A DNA stretch of 64,000 nucleotides, taken from the NCBI RefSeq assembly GCF_003046475.1, contig NZ_PZZZ01000010.1, positions 82,109 through 146,108 on the forward strand, given 5' to 3'. The notes under the pieces are model-generated. The model was not told the DNA's origin. It searched no databases and worked only from the letters and a program-made list of their open reading frames with translations. The position numbers and the translations under genes are program-made. Shown piece by piece: positions 56,955 to 64,000 of this stretch. Within the stretch, counting starts at the first letter, position 1, and each line of letters starts with the position of its first letter. Source of the stretch: Mycoplana dimorpha (lineage in GTDB: Bacteria > Pseudomonadota > Alphaproteobacteria > Rhizobiales > Rhizobiaceae).

Positions 56955-57260
56955 TTAGTCTTCGGCGGTTGGCCTGGCGTCCGGATCAGCGAGAGACTGG
57001 CCGGCGATTTCCGCGTAGATGCGTTCAGCCTCTGCGGCGCTGATGTCGGGCTGGCGCTTGGTCGTCAGCAGGGCCAGCGCCAGTGCCGGCGGCTGGACCA
57101 GGGTCAGATAGGCCTTCACGCGCTCGTCGCCATCGATCCTGGCTGCATCGCGCCACGCTTCGATCTTCTGTTCAAACAGCGTGGTGGCGCGCGCCACGGG
57201 CTTGCCGGCCTGCGCGGCGTAGGCAGCGGTTACGGGCGATACTGTGACGATCTGCGACAT
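56955..57260 (-). CDS. Small conserved hypothetical protein
   Basis: A 101-residue soluble protein, Ala-rich and mostly helical, with no Cys, no signal peptide and no recognised motif (MSQIVTVSPVTAAYAAQAGKP... ending ADPDARPTAED). The start codon ATG 57260 lacks a clear ribosome binding site. Base composition and codon use match neighbours. Convergent in orientation with nothing; divergent from the Lrp-domain gene at 57469. Confidence 0.55.
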   Translation of the reverse strand: MSQIVTVSPVTAAYAAQAGKPVARATTLFEQKIEAWRDAARIDGDERVKAYLTLVQPPALALALLTTKRQPDISAAEAERIYAEIAGQSLADPDARPTAED

Positions 57261-57468
57261 GAAAGCGGTCCATGTTCGACTGGAATAGCGACTTGTTAAC
57301 AGTTGCAGATTGTTCAGACGTTAATCCTAGGGGTTGCATTTTAAAAAAGTTTTAACGGATCACCGTGCCCGAGGACGCACTTGCCTTCGGCGGGCGAACT
57401 CCGCCATAAAGCGGGCAGGGTCCGCAACGGACCGAACGAAATGGCCGCGACGGCGGCGGGGTGATCCT

Positions 57469-57705
57469 ATGAAACCGATATTCGTCCAACTGCAATGTGC
57501 TCCCGGCAAGACCTATGAGGTGGCCGACGCCCTTTACGCGACCGAGCTGATCTCGGAGCTCTACTCCACCAGCGGCGACTACGACCTGTTGCTCAAGGTC
57601 TACGTCGAGAACGAGGAGGACATCGGCAAGTTCATCAACGACAACATTGCCGTCATCCCCGGCATCGTCCGTTCGTTGACGACGCTGACGTTCCGGGCGT
57701 TCTGA
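57469..57705 (+). CDS. Stand-alone Lrp/AsnC ligand-binding (RAM) domain protein
   Basis: A 78-residue protein with the alpha-beta RAM fold of Lrp/AsnC regulators (FVQLQCAPGKTYEVADALYATELISELYSTSGDYDLLLKV) and no DNA-binding half. Such proteins sense small molecules, often amino acids, and may pair with a full Lrp regulator. ATG 57469 is preferred; the frame runs upstream but without a family match. Confidence 0.85.
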   Translation: MKPIFVQLQCAPGKTYEVADALYATELISELYSTSGDYDLLLKVYVENEEDIGKFINDNIAVIPGIVRSLTTLTFRAF

Positions 57706-57776
57706 CGGTATCCCTGCAACTTCCCCTTTGCCGGCACATGCGTTAAAGCACGGCGCTGACGGAAGAGAAGGCGAAG

Positions 57777-58769
57777 ATGGCAGGCATCGAACACAGGCAG
57801 GTGGACCAGGACGAGGCGGGCATGCGGCTCGACCGCTGGTTCAAGGTCCACTATCCGGGGCTTGGCTTCGGCCAATTGCAGAAGCTGTTGCGTTCCGGGC
57901 AGGTTCGCCTCGACGGCGGCCGCGCCAAGACGGATACCCGCGTGCAGCCGGGCCAGACGGTGCGCATCCCGCCGATGGGCGTCGATGCCAAGGAGACCAA
58001 GGCCGGTCCGATCGGCGGCCGCGACCTGAAGCACTCGCCCGACGGCGAGCTGCTGTCGCGCATGCTCCTGCACGAGGACGACAAGGTGTTCGTGCTGAAC
58101 AAGCCCGCGGGCATTGCCGTGCAGGGCGGTTCCGGCGTGACCCGCCATATCGACAAGATGCTGGAGGCCTGGACCAACCAGAAGGGCGAAAAGCCGCGCC
58201 TGGTCCACCGCCTCGACCGCGACACCTCCGGTGTGCTCGTCGTCGCCCGCACCCGAGGAGCGGCGCAGAAGTTGACGGCCGCCTTCCGCGAGCGCGACAC
58301 GCAGAAGACCTACTGGGCGATCGTTAAGGGCGTACCGCGCAAGCGCGAGGACAAGATCTCGACCTGGCTCGTCAAGGAGCAGACGCCGGACGGCGACCGC
58401 ATGCGCATCGCCAAGCACGGCGAGGACGGCGCCGACCACGCCGTTTCCTACTATCGCATCGTCGAGCAGGCCGGGCAGAATTTTGCATGGCTGGAGATGG
58501 AGCCCTATACCGGCCGAACCCACCAGTTGCGCGTCCACGCCGCCCATATCGGCCATCCGATCCTCGGCGATCCGAAATATTTCGACGCCGATATCAACTG
58601 GACCTTTCCCGGCGGCGTGCAGAACCGCCTTCACCTGCACGCCCGCCACATCGACATCCCGCATCCCTCGGGCGGGCGGCTGCGTGTGACAGCGCCCTTG
58701 CCGCCGCACATGGTGCAGACCTGGAACCTGTTCGGCTTCGATCAGACGGCGGCGGACGAGGAAGACTAG
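57777..58769 (+). CDS. RluC-type 23S rRNA pseudouridine synthase
   Basis: A 330-residue pseudouridine synthase with an N-terminal S4 domain (about 15-75) and the catalytic HRLDRDTSG at 144-152, Asp147 being the nucleophile. The family modifies large-subunit rRNA (RluC or RluD type); the exact site is not predictable. GAGAAGGCGAAG precedes the ATG. The HAD gene starts 2 bases after its stop. Confidence 0.92.
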   Translation: MAGIEHRQVDQDEAGMRLDRWFKVHYPGLGFGQLQKLLRSGQVRLDGGRAKTDTRVQPGQTVRIPPMGVDAKETKAGPIGGRDLKHSPDGELLSRMLLHEDDKVFVLNKPAGIAVQGGSGVTRHIDKMLEAWTNQKGEKPRLVHRLDRDTSGVLVVARTRGAAQKLTAAFRERDTQKTYWAIVKGVPRKREDKISTWLVKEQTPDGDRMRIAKHGEDGADHAVSYYRIVEQAGQNFAWLEMEPYTGRTHQLRVHAAHIGHPILGDPKYFDADINWTFPGGVQNRLHLHARHIDIPHPSGGRLRVTAPLPPHMVQTWNLFGFDQTAADEED

Positions 58770-58771
58770 AG

Positions 58772-59437
58772 ATGCGCCTCGTTCTTTTCGATTGCGACGG
58801 CACGCTCGTCGACAGCGCCGGCCTGATCCATGAGGTGATGGCGCGCACCTTCGATGACTTCGGCCATGCCCGACCCGCACTTGCCGCCACGAAGGGTATC
58901 ATCGGCCTGACGCTCGACATCGCCATCGCCCGCCTGCAGGGCAAGCCGCATGTCGATGAGGAGGCCCAGGCGATGACGGCGCACTACAAGCAGATATTCA
59001 TGGGCGTGCGCGCCGAACCCGGTTTCCAGGAGCCGCTCTTCCCCGGCATCGACGGGTTGATCCAGCGTCTCGAAAGGGAAGACGAACTGCTGCTCGGGGC
59101 GGTGACCGGGAAATCGCGGCGCGGCCTCGATGCGATCCGGATGGCGCACGGTTTCGAAAAGACCTTTTTCGTCTCGCGCACCGCCGACGACTGCCCCTCC
59201 AAGCCGCACCCGGCGATGGTCGCCGAATGTTGCGCGGAAACGGGGATCGAATCGGCGCAGACGGTTGTTATAGGCGACGCGATCTACGATATGCAGATGG
59301 CCAAGGCAGCCGGCGCGCATGCGGTCGGTGTCGCCTGGGGCTATGCCAGCGTTCCCGAACTTATAGAGGCGGGGGCCGACCACATTCTCAGGGAGCCGGC
59401 CGAACTGCTCGAATGGCTGGAACTATCCGATGCGTGA
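58772..59437 (+). CDS. HAD-superfamily phosphatase (phosphoglycolate phosphatase-like)
   Basis: A 221-residue HAD hydrolase with motif I FDCDGT (D7 and D9), an alpha-helical cap after SAGLIHEVM, a motif II threonine in GAVTGKSRRG, a Lys in SKPHPAM and the motif IV VVIGDAIYDM. It resembles Gph; substrate is inferred. It overlaps ATP12 by 8 bases and follows the pseudouridine synthase by 2. Confidence 0.88.
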   Translation: MRLVLFDCDGTLVDSAGLIHEVMARTFDDFGHARPALAATKGIIGLTLDIAIARLQGKPHVDEEAQAMTAHYKQIFMGVRAEPGFQEPLFPGIDGLIQRLEREDELLLGAVTGKSRRGLDAIRMAHGFEKTFFVSRTADDCPSKPHPAMVAECCAETGIESAQTVVIGDAIYDMQMAKAAGAHAVGVAWGYASVPELIEAGADHILREPAELLEWLELSDA

Positions 59438-60218
59438 CATTCTCTCCGACCTTTCCGACGCGATGAGCGACCCCGATCCGGTCCGCCGCGCCCAGATCCA
59501 GATGAAGCGGCCGCTGCCGAAGCGGTTCTACAAGGAGGTGTCGATCGGCGCGACGGACGACGGCTACGCCATCCTGCTTGACGGGCGTCCGGTGCGCACT
59601 CCGGCGAAGCGGCCGCTGGTTGTCGCCTCCGCTTCGGTGGCGGATCGCCTCAAGGCGGAATGGGATGCCCAGGTCGAGGAGATCGATCCGGCGAAAATGC
59701 CGGTAACGCGGCTCGTCAACACGGCGCTCGACGGCGTGGCGGACAACCGGGACGCCGTCGTCGACGAGATCGTCCGCTTCGCCGGCACAGACATGATCTG
59801 CTATCGCGCCGACAGTCCGGAACGACTGGTCGAACTCCATCGCCAGGGTTGGGATCCGGTGCTGGAATGGGCAGCGGCTGCCGTTGGCGCGCGGTTCATT
59901 CTGGCCGAGGGGGTCATCCACCAGGAACAGCCGCCGGCCGCGATCGCCGCCTTTGCGTCGGCGCTGGGAAAGTTTTCCTCGCCGCTCGCGATCGCCTGCC
60001 TGCACACCGTCACCACGCTCACCGGCTCGGCCATCCTGGCGCTTGCCTTCGCGCATGGGCGCCTCGACTCCGAGACGGTCTGGAAGCTGGCGCATATCGA
60101 CGAGGACTGGCAGATCGAGCACTGGGGCACCGACGAGGAGGCGTTCCGTCGCCGCGAGTTGCGCCGGCAGGAGCTCGACGTGGCAGCCGGCGTCTTCAAC
60201 GCGATGCGAACCGGCTGA
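59430..60218 (+). CDS. ATP12-type F1-ATPase assembly chaperone
   Basis: A 262-residue chaperone of the ATP12 family, which in mitochondria binds free F1 alpha subunit during assembly. Recognisable stretches are KRFYKEVSI, YAILLDGRPVRTPAKRPL, EWDAQ and the late LDSETVWKLAHIDEDWQIEHWGTDEEA. ATP12 genes are common in alphaproteobacteria. Overlaps the HAD gene by 8 bases. Confidence 0.93.
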   Translation: MRDILSDLSDAMSDPDPVRRAQIQMKRPLPKRFYKEVSIGATDDGYAILLDGRPVRTPAKRPLVVASASVADRLKAEWDAQVEEIDPAKMPVTRLVNTALDGVADNRDAVVDEIVRFAGTDMICYRADSPERLVELHRQGWDPVLEWAAAAVGARFILAEGVIHQEQPPAAIAAFASALGKFSSPLAIACLHTVTTLTGSAILALAFAHGRLDSETVWKLAHIDEDWQIEHWGTDEEAFRRRELRRQELDVAAGVFNAMRTG

Positions 60219-60449
60219 GAGTGGTCGCAAACCGACGGGAGCACGACGTTACGGCTCCCGACGTCATGCGGCGGCCGATGGGCGGTCACAGGTGCTTCTC
60301 TCGACACGTCTGACGCATGCCGCGCCTGTGTGGCTGCCGCAGTCCTGGCAGGTGAGATTTTCCGGCCCGCCGTCTCGCCCTTTGCCCTATAATCTCGGAA
60401 GCGAGTGGAACTCCAGCTCAGGCCCGGGCGTGCCGGGCAGGAGGCGAAC

Positions 60450-60842
60450 ATGACGTTATCCGAGCGATTATCCCTATGGCAGCCCTATGCGCTGGCTGCG
60501 CTCAGGATCATGACTGCACTGCAGTTCATCGAGCATGGCACGCAGAAATTCTTCGACTTCCCGCCCGCACCACAGCCGTTCGGAAATCTGGAGAACCTCA
60601 TCGGGGTTGCCGGGGTGCTCGAGACGATCGGTGGCGGGCTGATGCTGCTTGGACTCTTCACCCGGCCGACCGCCTTCATTCTTTGCGGCTTCATGGCCGT
60701 CGCCTATTTCATGGCGCACATGCCGGTCAACTTCTGGCCGGTGAACAATCGCGGCGATGCCGCGATCTCGTTCTGTTTCATCTATTTCTATCTGTTCTTC
60801 GCCGGGCCCGGCGCATTCGCTCTCGACAATTGGCGGCGCTGA
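60450..60842 (+). CDS. DoxX-family membrane protein
   Basis: A 130-residue protein with four predicted membrane helices and the DoxX segments FIEHGTQKFF and GVLETIGGGLMLLGLFTRPTAF. The family is a small respiratory or redox-linked membrane protein group of unclear function. AGGAGG lies 5 bases before ATG 60450. A perfect TATAAT is at 60388-60393, though no good -35 was seen. Converges on the exporter gene. Confidence 0.87.
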   Translation: MTLSERLSLWQPYALAALRIMTALQFIEHGTQKFFDFPPAPQPFGNLENLIGVAGVLETIGGGLMLLGLFTRPTAFILCGFMAVAYFMAHMPVNFWPVNNRGDAAISFCFIYFYLFFAGPGAFALDNWRR

Positions 60843-60851
60843 GCAGGAAGA

Positions 60852-61166
60852 TCAGGCGGCGAACTTCAGGCCGATGATGCCGGTGACGATCAGCGCGATG
60901 CAGCCGAGCCGCATCGCCGTTACCGGTTCGGCAAAGAGGATGATGCCGAGGATGACGGTTCCGACAGTGCCGATGCCGGTCCATACCGCATAGGCGGTGC
61001 CCATCGGCAGGCTTTTGACGGCCAGGCCGAGAAGCACGATGCTGATGATCATTGCCGCGGCAGTGAGGGCGGTGGGAAGGGGCTTGGTGAAGCCGTCCGT
61101 GTATTTCAGACCGATGGCCCAGCCGATTTCGAAGAGGCCGGCGAGTGCAAGCAAAATCCAGGACAA
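60852..61166 (-). CDS. gdx: SMR-family guanidinium exporter Gdx (SugE)
   Basis: Exports guanidinium in exchange for protons across the inner membrane. The 104-residue product has four helices and the SugE-type sequence SLPMGTAYAVWTGIGTVG. Start chosen is TTG 61166, not ATG 61178: GGAG lies 6 bases upstream of TTG, and the essential glutamate then falls at position 13 (LAGLFE), as in known Gdx proteins. The leader is a guanidine-II riboswitch, which supports the substrate. Confidence 0.9.
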   Translation of the reverse strand: MSWILLALAGLFEIGWAIGLKYTDGFTKPLPTALTAAAMIISIVLLGLAVKSLPMGTAYAVWTGIGTVGTVILGIILFAEPVTAMRLGCIALIVTGIIGLKFAA

Positions 61167-61171
61167 GTCCT

Positions 61172-61189
61172 GCTCCATTTCAAAGGAGC
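61172..61189 (-). promoter_or_regulatory. Shine-Dalgarno and anti-Shine-Dalgarno hairpin of gdx
   Basis: On the minus strand GCTCC (61189-61185) can pair with GGAGC (61176-61172) around an 8-base loop, hiding the GGAG ribosome binding site. The first two bases of GCTCC also belong to riboswitch hairpin P2, so the two structures exclude each other. Confidence 0.7.
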
Positions 61190-61251
61190 GGGGCCGTCCC
61201 CGCATTCGTTTCCGCGACTCGATCCAGAGCCACGGCAGCAGCCGTCTGCTG
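61188..61251 (-). promoter_or_regulatory. Guanidine-II (mini-ykkC) riboswitch
   Basis: Two hairpins with ACGG loops on the minus strand: P1 CAGCAG-ACGG-CTGCTG (61251-61236) and P2 GCGGGG-ACGG-CCCCGC (61203-61188), joined by a 32-base linker. Paired ACGR-loop hairpins before an SMR exporter gene are the hallmark of this riboswitch class. Binding of guanidinium to the loops should stabilise P2 and free the gdx ribosome binding site. Confidence 0.9.
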
Positions 61252-61256
61252 GCGCC

Positions 61257-61285
61257 AATATCCTGATCGGCGCGTATCAAGGCAA
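61257..61285 (-). promoter_or_regulatory. Possible gdx promoter
   Basis: TTGCCT (61285-61280), a 17-base spacer and GATATT (61262-61257) on the minus strand. The predicted start (about 61250) falls at the first base of riboswitch hairpin P1, so it is plausible but tight. Confidence 0.3.
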
Positions 61286-61290
61286 GAGCC

Positions 61291-61317
61291 GCCCGCGCAA
61301 TCCAGTTATGCGCGGGC
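61291..61317 (-). terminator. Hairpin between fghA and gdx, weak terminator
   Basis: A perfect 9-bp inverted repeat (GCCCGCGCA with TGCGCGGGC) around a 9-base loop follows the fghA stop by about 20 bases. There is no T-run after it, only GGCTCTTG, so it may stabilise the fghA mRNA end instead. Confidence 0.4.
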
Positions 61318-61335
61318 GCCATGGGTCGGGGAGGA

Positions 61336-62169
61336 TCAGGCGAGCCGCTCGGCGTGCCACTTCAGGTGATCGTCCATGAAGGTCGAGATGAAGTAGTATG
61401 AGTGGTCGTAGCGCTCATGCATGCGAAGCGTAACGCCGATTCCGGTGTCCTTCGCCGCCTCCTCGAACAGCCAGGGGCGAAGACCGTTTTCGAGGAACTG
61501 GTCGGCCTTGCCCTGGTCGATCAGGAATTCCGGGAAGCGCGCGCCGTCTTCGACCAGCGCGCAGGCGTCGTACTGGCGCCATGCGGCCTTGTCCGAACCG
61601 AGATACTTTTCGAACGCCGGGGCGGACCAGTCGGCGGTGGAGGGGGCGACGATCGGGGCAAAGGCGGAGCAGCTCTTGAAACGATCGGGGTGCTTCAAGG
61701 CGATCGTCATCGCCCCGTGGCCGCCCATGGAATGGCCGAAGATGCCCTGCCGGCTCATGTCGACGCGGAAGTGCTCCCCGACAAGGGCGGGCAGCTCCTC
61801 GGTGATGTAGGTGTACATGCGGTAGTGATCGGACCAGGGCTTTTCGGTGGCGTCCAGGTAGAAGCCGGCGCCCTTGCCCATCTGCCAGTTGGTCAGTACG
61901 TCCGCCACGTCGTCGCCGCGCGGGCTCGTGTCCGGGCAGACGACGATGAGGCCCAGTTCGGCTGCCATGCGGCGGTATTCACCCTTTTCCATCACGTTGG
62001 CATGCGTGCAGGTAAGGCCGGACAGATACCACAGGACCGGGCAGGGCTCTTCGACCGCCTTCGGGGGCACGAAGACGGCGAAGGTCATCTGGCAATTCGT
62101 TGCAGACGAATCGTGGGCGTAGACGCCCTGCATGCCGCCGAAGGCCTGGTTCTGGGATAGTACTTTCAT
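61336..62169 (-). CDS. fghA: S-formylglutathione hydrolase
   Basis: Hydrolyses S-formylglutathione to formate and glutathione, the second step of glutathione-dependent formaldehyde oxidation. The 277-residue esterase has nucleophile Ser147 in GHSMGGHG, oxyanion sequence WYLSGLTCTHAN and the HERYDHSYYFI histidine segment. ATG 62169 has GGAG 7 bases upstream. The alcohol dehydrogenase for step one lies upstream at the window end. Confidence 0.96.
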   Translation of the reverse strand: MKVLSQNQAFGGMQGVYAHDSSATNCQMTFAVFVPPKAVEEPCPVLWYLSGLTCTHANVMEKGEYRRMAAELGLIVVCPDTSPRGDDVADVLTNWQMGKGAGFYLDATEKPWSDHYRMYTYITEELPALVGEHFRVDMSRQGIFGHSMGGHGAMTIALKHPDRFKSCSAFAPIVAPSTADWSAPAFEKYLGSDKAAWRQYDACALVEDGARFPEFLIDQGKADQFLENGLRPWLFEEAAKDTGIGVTLRMHERYDHSYYFISTFMDDHLKWHAERLA

Positions 62170-62195
62170 GAAAAGCTCCATTGAAGGGATTGCAG

Positions 62196-62855
62196 TCAGG
62201 AGGCGAGTGCCACCGCCGCATTGACGGCGGCTGCGACCAGCACGGTATTGAAGAAGAACGACGCGATGGAATGCGCGAGGTTGAACTTGCGCATCGCCGT
62301 GGTGGTGATGGCGACGTCGGAGGTCTGCGCGGTCATGCCGACAACGAAGGCGAAATAGAGGAAATCATAGATCGCCGGTTCGTCCGTCTGCGGGAAATCA
62401 AGTCCTCGCTGCTCCGGCTGCATCATCCGACCACCATGCGGCCGCCAGTAGAAATGGGCGTAGTGCAGCGCCGCCATCGTATGAATGGTGAACCAGCCGA
62501 GCACGACGGAGGCGAAGGACAGACTGAACTCAAGGGGGCGGATCGCACCGGAGTAGTTCAGGACGCTGAACAGGGATCCGAGCGACACCGCGAAGGCGCC
62601 CAGCGTGACCGCGAAGATGACGGGTGCCGGTTCGTCCGTGTCGGTGGCGCGCCTTTGCAAAAAGTCCGCATCGAGATGGGGAATGCGCCTTGCCACGAGC
62701 AACAGATATACCAAAAAGAAGCTGATTGCCGGCAGTTGCAATATCAGTTCCCTGACCGATAGCGAAACCGCCAATGCCGCTGCCGCAGCGAGCACCGCGG
62801 CGAGGAAGGGCCGGTGGCGTTCCCGGGCGATCGCTCTCAAGGCTGACCTGTTCAT
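62196..62855 (-). CDS. DUF1345 membrane protein
   Basis: A 219-residue protein with about five membrane helices and the DUF1345 segments LHYAHFYWR, DEPAIYDFLYFAFVVGMTAQTSDVAIT. Function unknown. ATG 62855 overlaps the DUF188 gene stop as ATGA, so it is translated with it. Confidence 0.87.
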   Translation of the reverse strand: MNRSALRAIARERHRPFLAAVLAAAAALAVSLSVRELILQLPAISFFLVYLLLVARRIPHLDADFLQRRATDTDEPAPVIFAVTLGAFAVSLGSLFSVLNYSGAIRPLEFSLSFASVVLGWFTIHTMAALHYAHFYWRPHGGRMMQPEQRGLDFPQTDEPAIYDFLYFAFVVGMTAQTSDVAITTTAMRKFNLAHSIASFFFNTVLVAAAVNAAVALAS

Positions 62856-63313
62856 GGGCGATCCTGCGCGCGTGCGGATTTCGCCCGGCGACACAGCCGC
62901 TCGAGCGTCTCCAGGAACGCCGAGCGATCGCGGGCCGAAAAGGCCGCATTGTAGCCCTTGCTTTCGCCGGTCTCCCTCAAGTGTGCGCCGAGATCGCGCA
63001 TCGCGCTGGCCATGCCGATGTTGGCCTTGTCGAAGAGCCGGCCGGTCGGCCCGGTAACAAGCGCATCCTTTGCGACGCAGCGACCGGCGAGAGGCACATC
63101 CGCCGTCACGACGATGTCATCGGCATGAACATGGTCGGCGATCCAGTCGTCGGCTGCATCGAAGCTTCCCGAGACGATGACGTTCCTGACCATCGGGTCG
63201 CGGGAGGGGCGCAGGCCGGAATTGGCGACGAAGGTAACGGCGATCCCGTGCCGCTCGGCGACTTTGAGGATTTCCGGCTTAACGGGACAAGCATCGGCGT
63301 CGACGTAGATCAT
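62852..63313 (-). CDS. DUF188 (YaiI/YqxD) family protein
   Basis: A 153-residue protein of the YaiI family, related to PIN/NYN nucleases, with the acidic MIYVDADACPVK start, the DIVVTADVPLAGRCVAKDA core and the late RDRSAFLETLERL. The spaced Asp residues could bind a metal, but activity is unproven. ATG 63313 gives the family N-terminus; the frame is open upstream without support. Confidence 0.9.
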   Translation of the reverse strand: MIYVDADACPVKPEILKVAERHGIAVTFVANSGLRPSRDPMVRNVIVSGSFDAADDWIADHVHADDIVVTADVPLAGRCVAKDALVTGPTGRLFDKANIGMASAMRDLGAHLRETGESKGYNAAFSARDRSAFLETLERLCRRAKSARAQDRP

Positions 63314-63335
63314 GGCGTACTGGCTTTTTCTCGGA

Positions 63336-63808
63336 TCAGGCGCCGTGGGTCGCTGGCGGCCGGACCATGTCGATGTGAGGGATGTCGTCCTCAAGATATA
63401 ACCCTGAAGTCGGCGAAAAGCCGAGGAATTCGTAAAATCCCGCCAGATGGCCCTGTGCCGAGAGGCCGATTGGAACGCCGGGATAAAGCCGCTCGCAGGC
63501 GGCAATCGCCTCCCGCATCAGCTTTTCGCCCAGCCGCATCCCGCGCTGGTGCGGAGCGACGACGACGCGTCCGATCCTGGCCGGGGCACCGGCGTGCAGC
63601 GGCGGCAGTATCCGCGCCGCGGCAACAAGCTCGTCGGCCGCGAGCATCCTCAGATGCAGGGCATCCATGTCCTTGCCGTCCAGTTCGGGGTAGGGGCACT
63701 TCTGCTCGACGACGAAGACGTCGACGCGCAATCTCAGCAGGGCATAGAACTCGTGTGCGGAGAGCTCATCGGCCCTCCGCACGTCCACTCGATGGTCGAG
63801 TGTGGTCA

Positions 63809-63809
<1 letters not shown>
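63336..63809 (-). CDS. ElaA-type GNAT acetyltransferase
   Basis: A 157-residue GNAT protein of the ElaA group (FYALLRLRVDVFVVEQKCPYPELDGKD), with the acetyl-CoA loop in VAPHQRGMRLGEKLM. Substrate unknown. ATG 63809 overlaps the frmA stop by one base (TGATG), so it is coupled to the formaldehyde dehydrogenase gene. Confidence 0.88.

Positions 63810-64000
<191 letters not shown>

Overview
The window is chromosomal DNA from an alphaproteobacterium, most likely a member of the Rhizobiaceae (Rhizobium, Sinorhizobium/Ensifer, Shinella or a relative). The sequence is GC-rich and so strongly codon-biased that long false frames stand open opposite real genes. Supporting traits are the F1-ATPase accessory factors zeta (DUF1476) and ATP12, a tripartite PurS/PurQ/PurL synthetase, a suf operon with two cysteine desulfurases behind RirA- and Irr-type iron boxes, and a zinc-free S4 ribosomal protein. 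No phage, transposase, CRISPR array, rRNA or tRNA was seen. Genus is inferred, not proven.

Layout. 1-4.6 kb: 3' part of alaS, a membrane diguanylate cyclase, and icd on the minus strand. 4.9-13.1 kb, plus strand: a secreted protein, a TrmJ-like RNA methyltransferase overlapping a glutamate racemase that carries an extra C-terminal acetyltransferase domain, a HerA/FtsK-type ATPase, rpsD, glutaminase, ttcA and an inositol monophosphatase-family gene. 13.2-22.6 kb, mostly minus: the purine block purC-purS-(coiled-coil gene)-purQ-(lipoprotein)-(arsC-like)-purL-bolA-grxD, then a drug transporter; zeta and purB lie upstream. 22.7-26.8 kb, minus: rpe with two envelope genes, and a solitary binding protein coupled to a P1-family peptidase.

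27.0-32.7 kb, plus: a flavin reductase and an overlapping cluster of molybdenum-hydroxylase maturation genes (MoxR ATPase, VWA protein, two XdhC parts, molybdopterin-binding/nucleotidyltransferase fusion) without the enzyme itself. 32.7-44.5 kb: NUDIX, RNA helicase, M23 peptidase, ferritin-like DUF455, one-cysteine peroxiredoxin, a 1127-residue AsmA/YhdP-like envelope protein, tyrS, anmK and a hydrolase. 44.5-51.7 kb: the complete suf operon. 52.0-56.8 kb, minus: glycine cleavage gcvT-gcvH-gcvP behind a tandem glycine riboswitch. 57.4-60.8 kb: Lrp-type ligand domain, RluC-type pseudouridine synthase, HAD phosphatase, ATP12, DoxX. 60.8-64 kb, minus: a guanidinium exporter behind a guanidine-II riboswitch, and the formaldehyde genes fghA and frmA (the latter cut by the window end) with small genes between them.

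The regulatory sites are the most informative part. The suf promoter is overlapped by both iron operators. The gdx leader shows two ACGG-loop hairpins and an anti-Shine-Dalgarno element sharing bases with the second hairpin, which also moves the gdx start to a TTG. The gcv leader is a two-aptamer glycine switch followed by a TTG start. The most unusual protein architecture is the racemase-acetyltransferase fusion.
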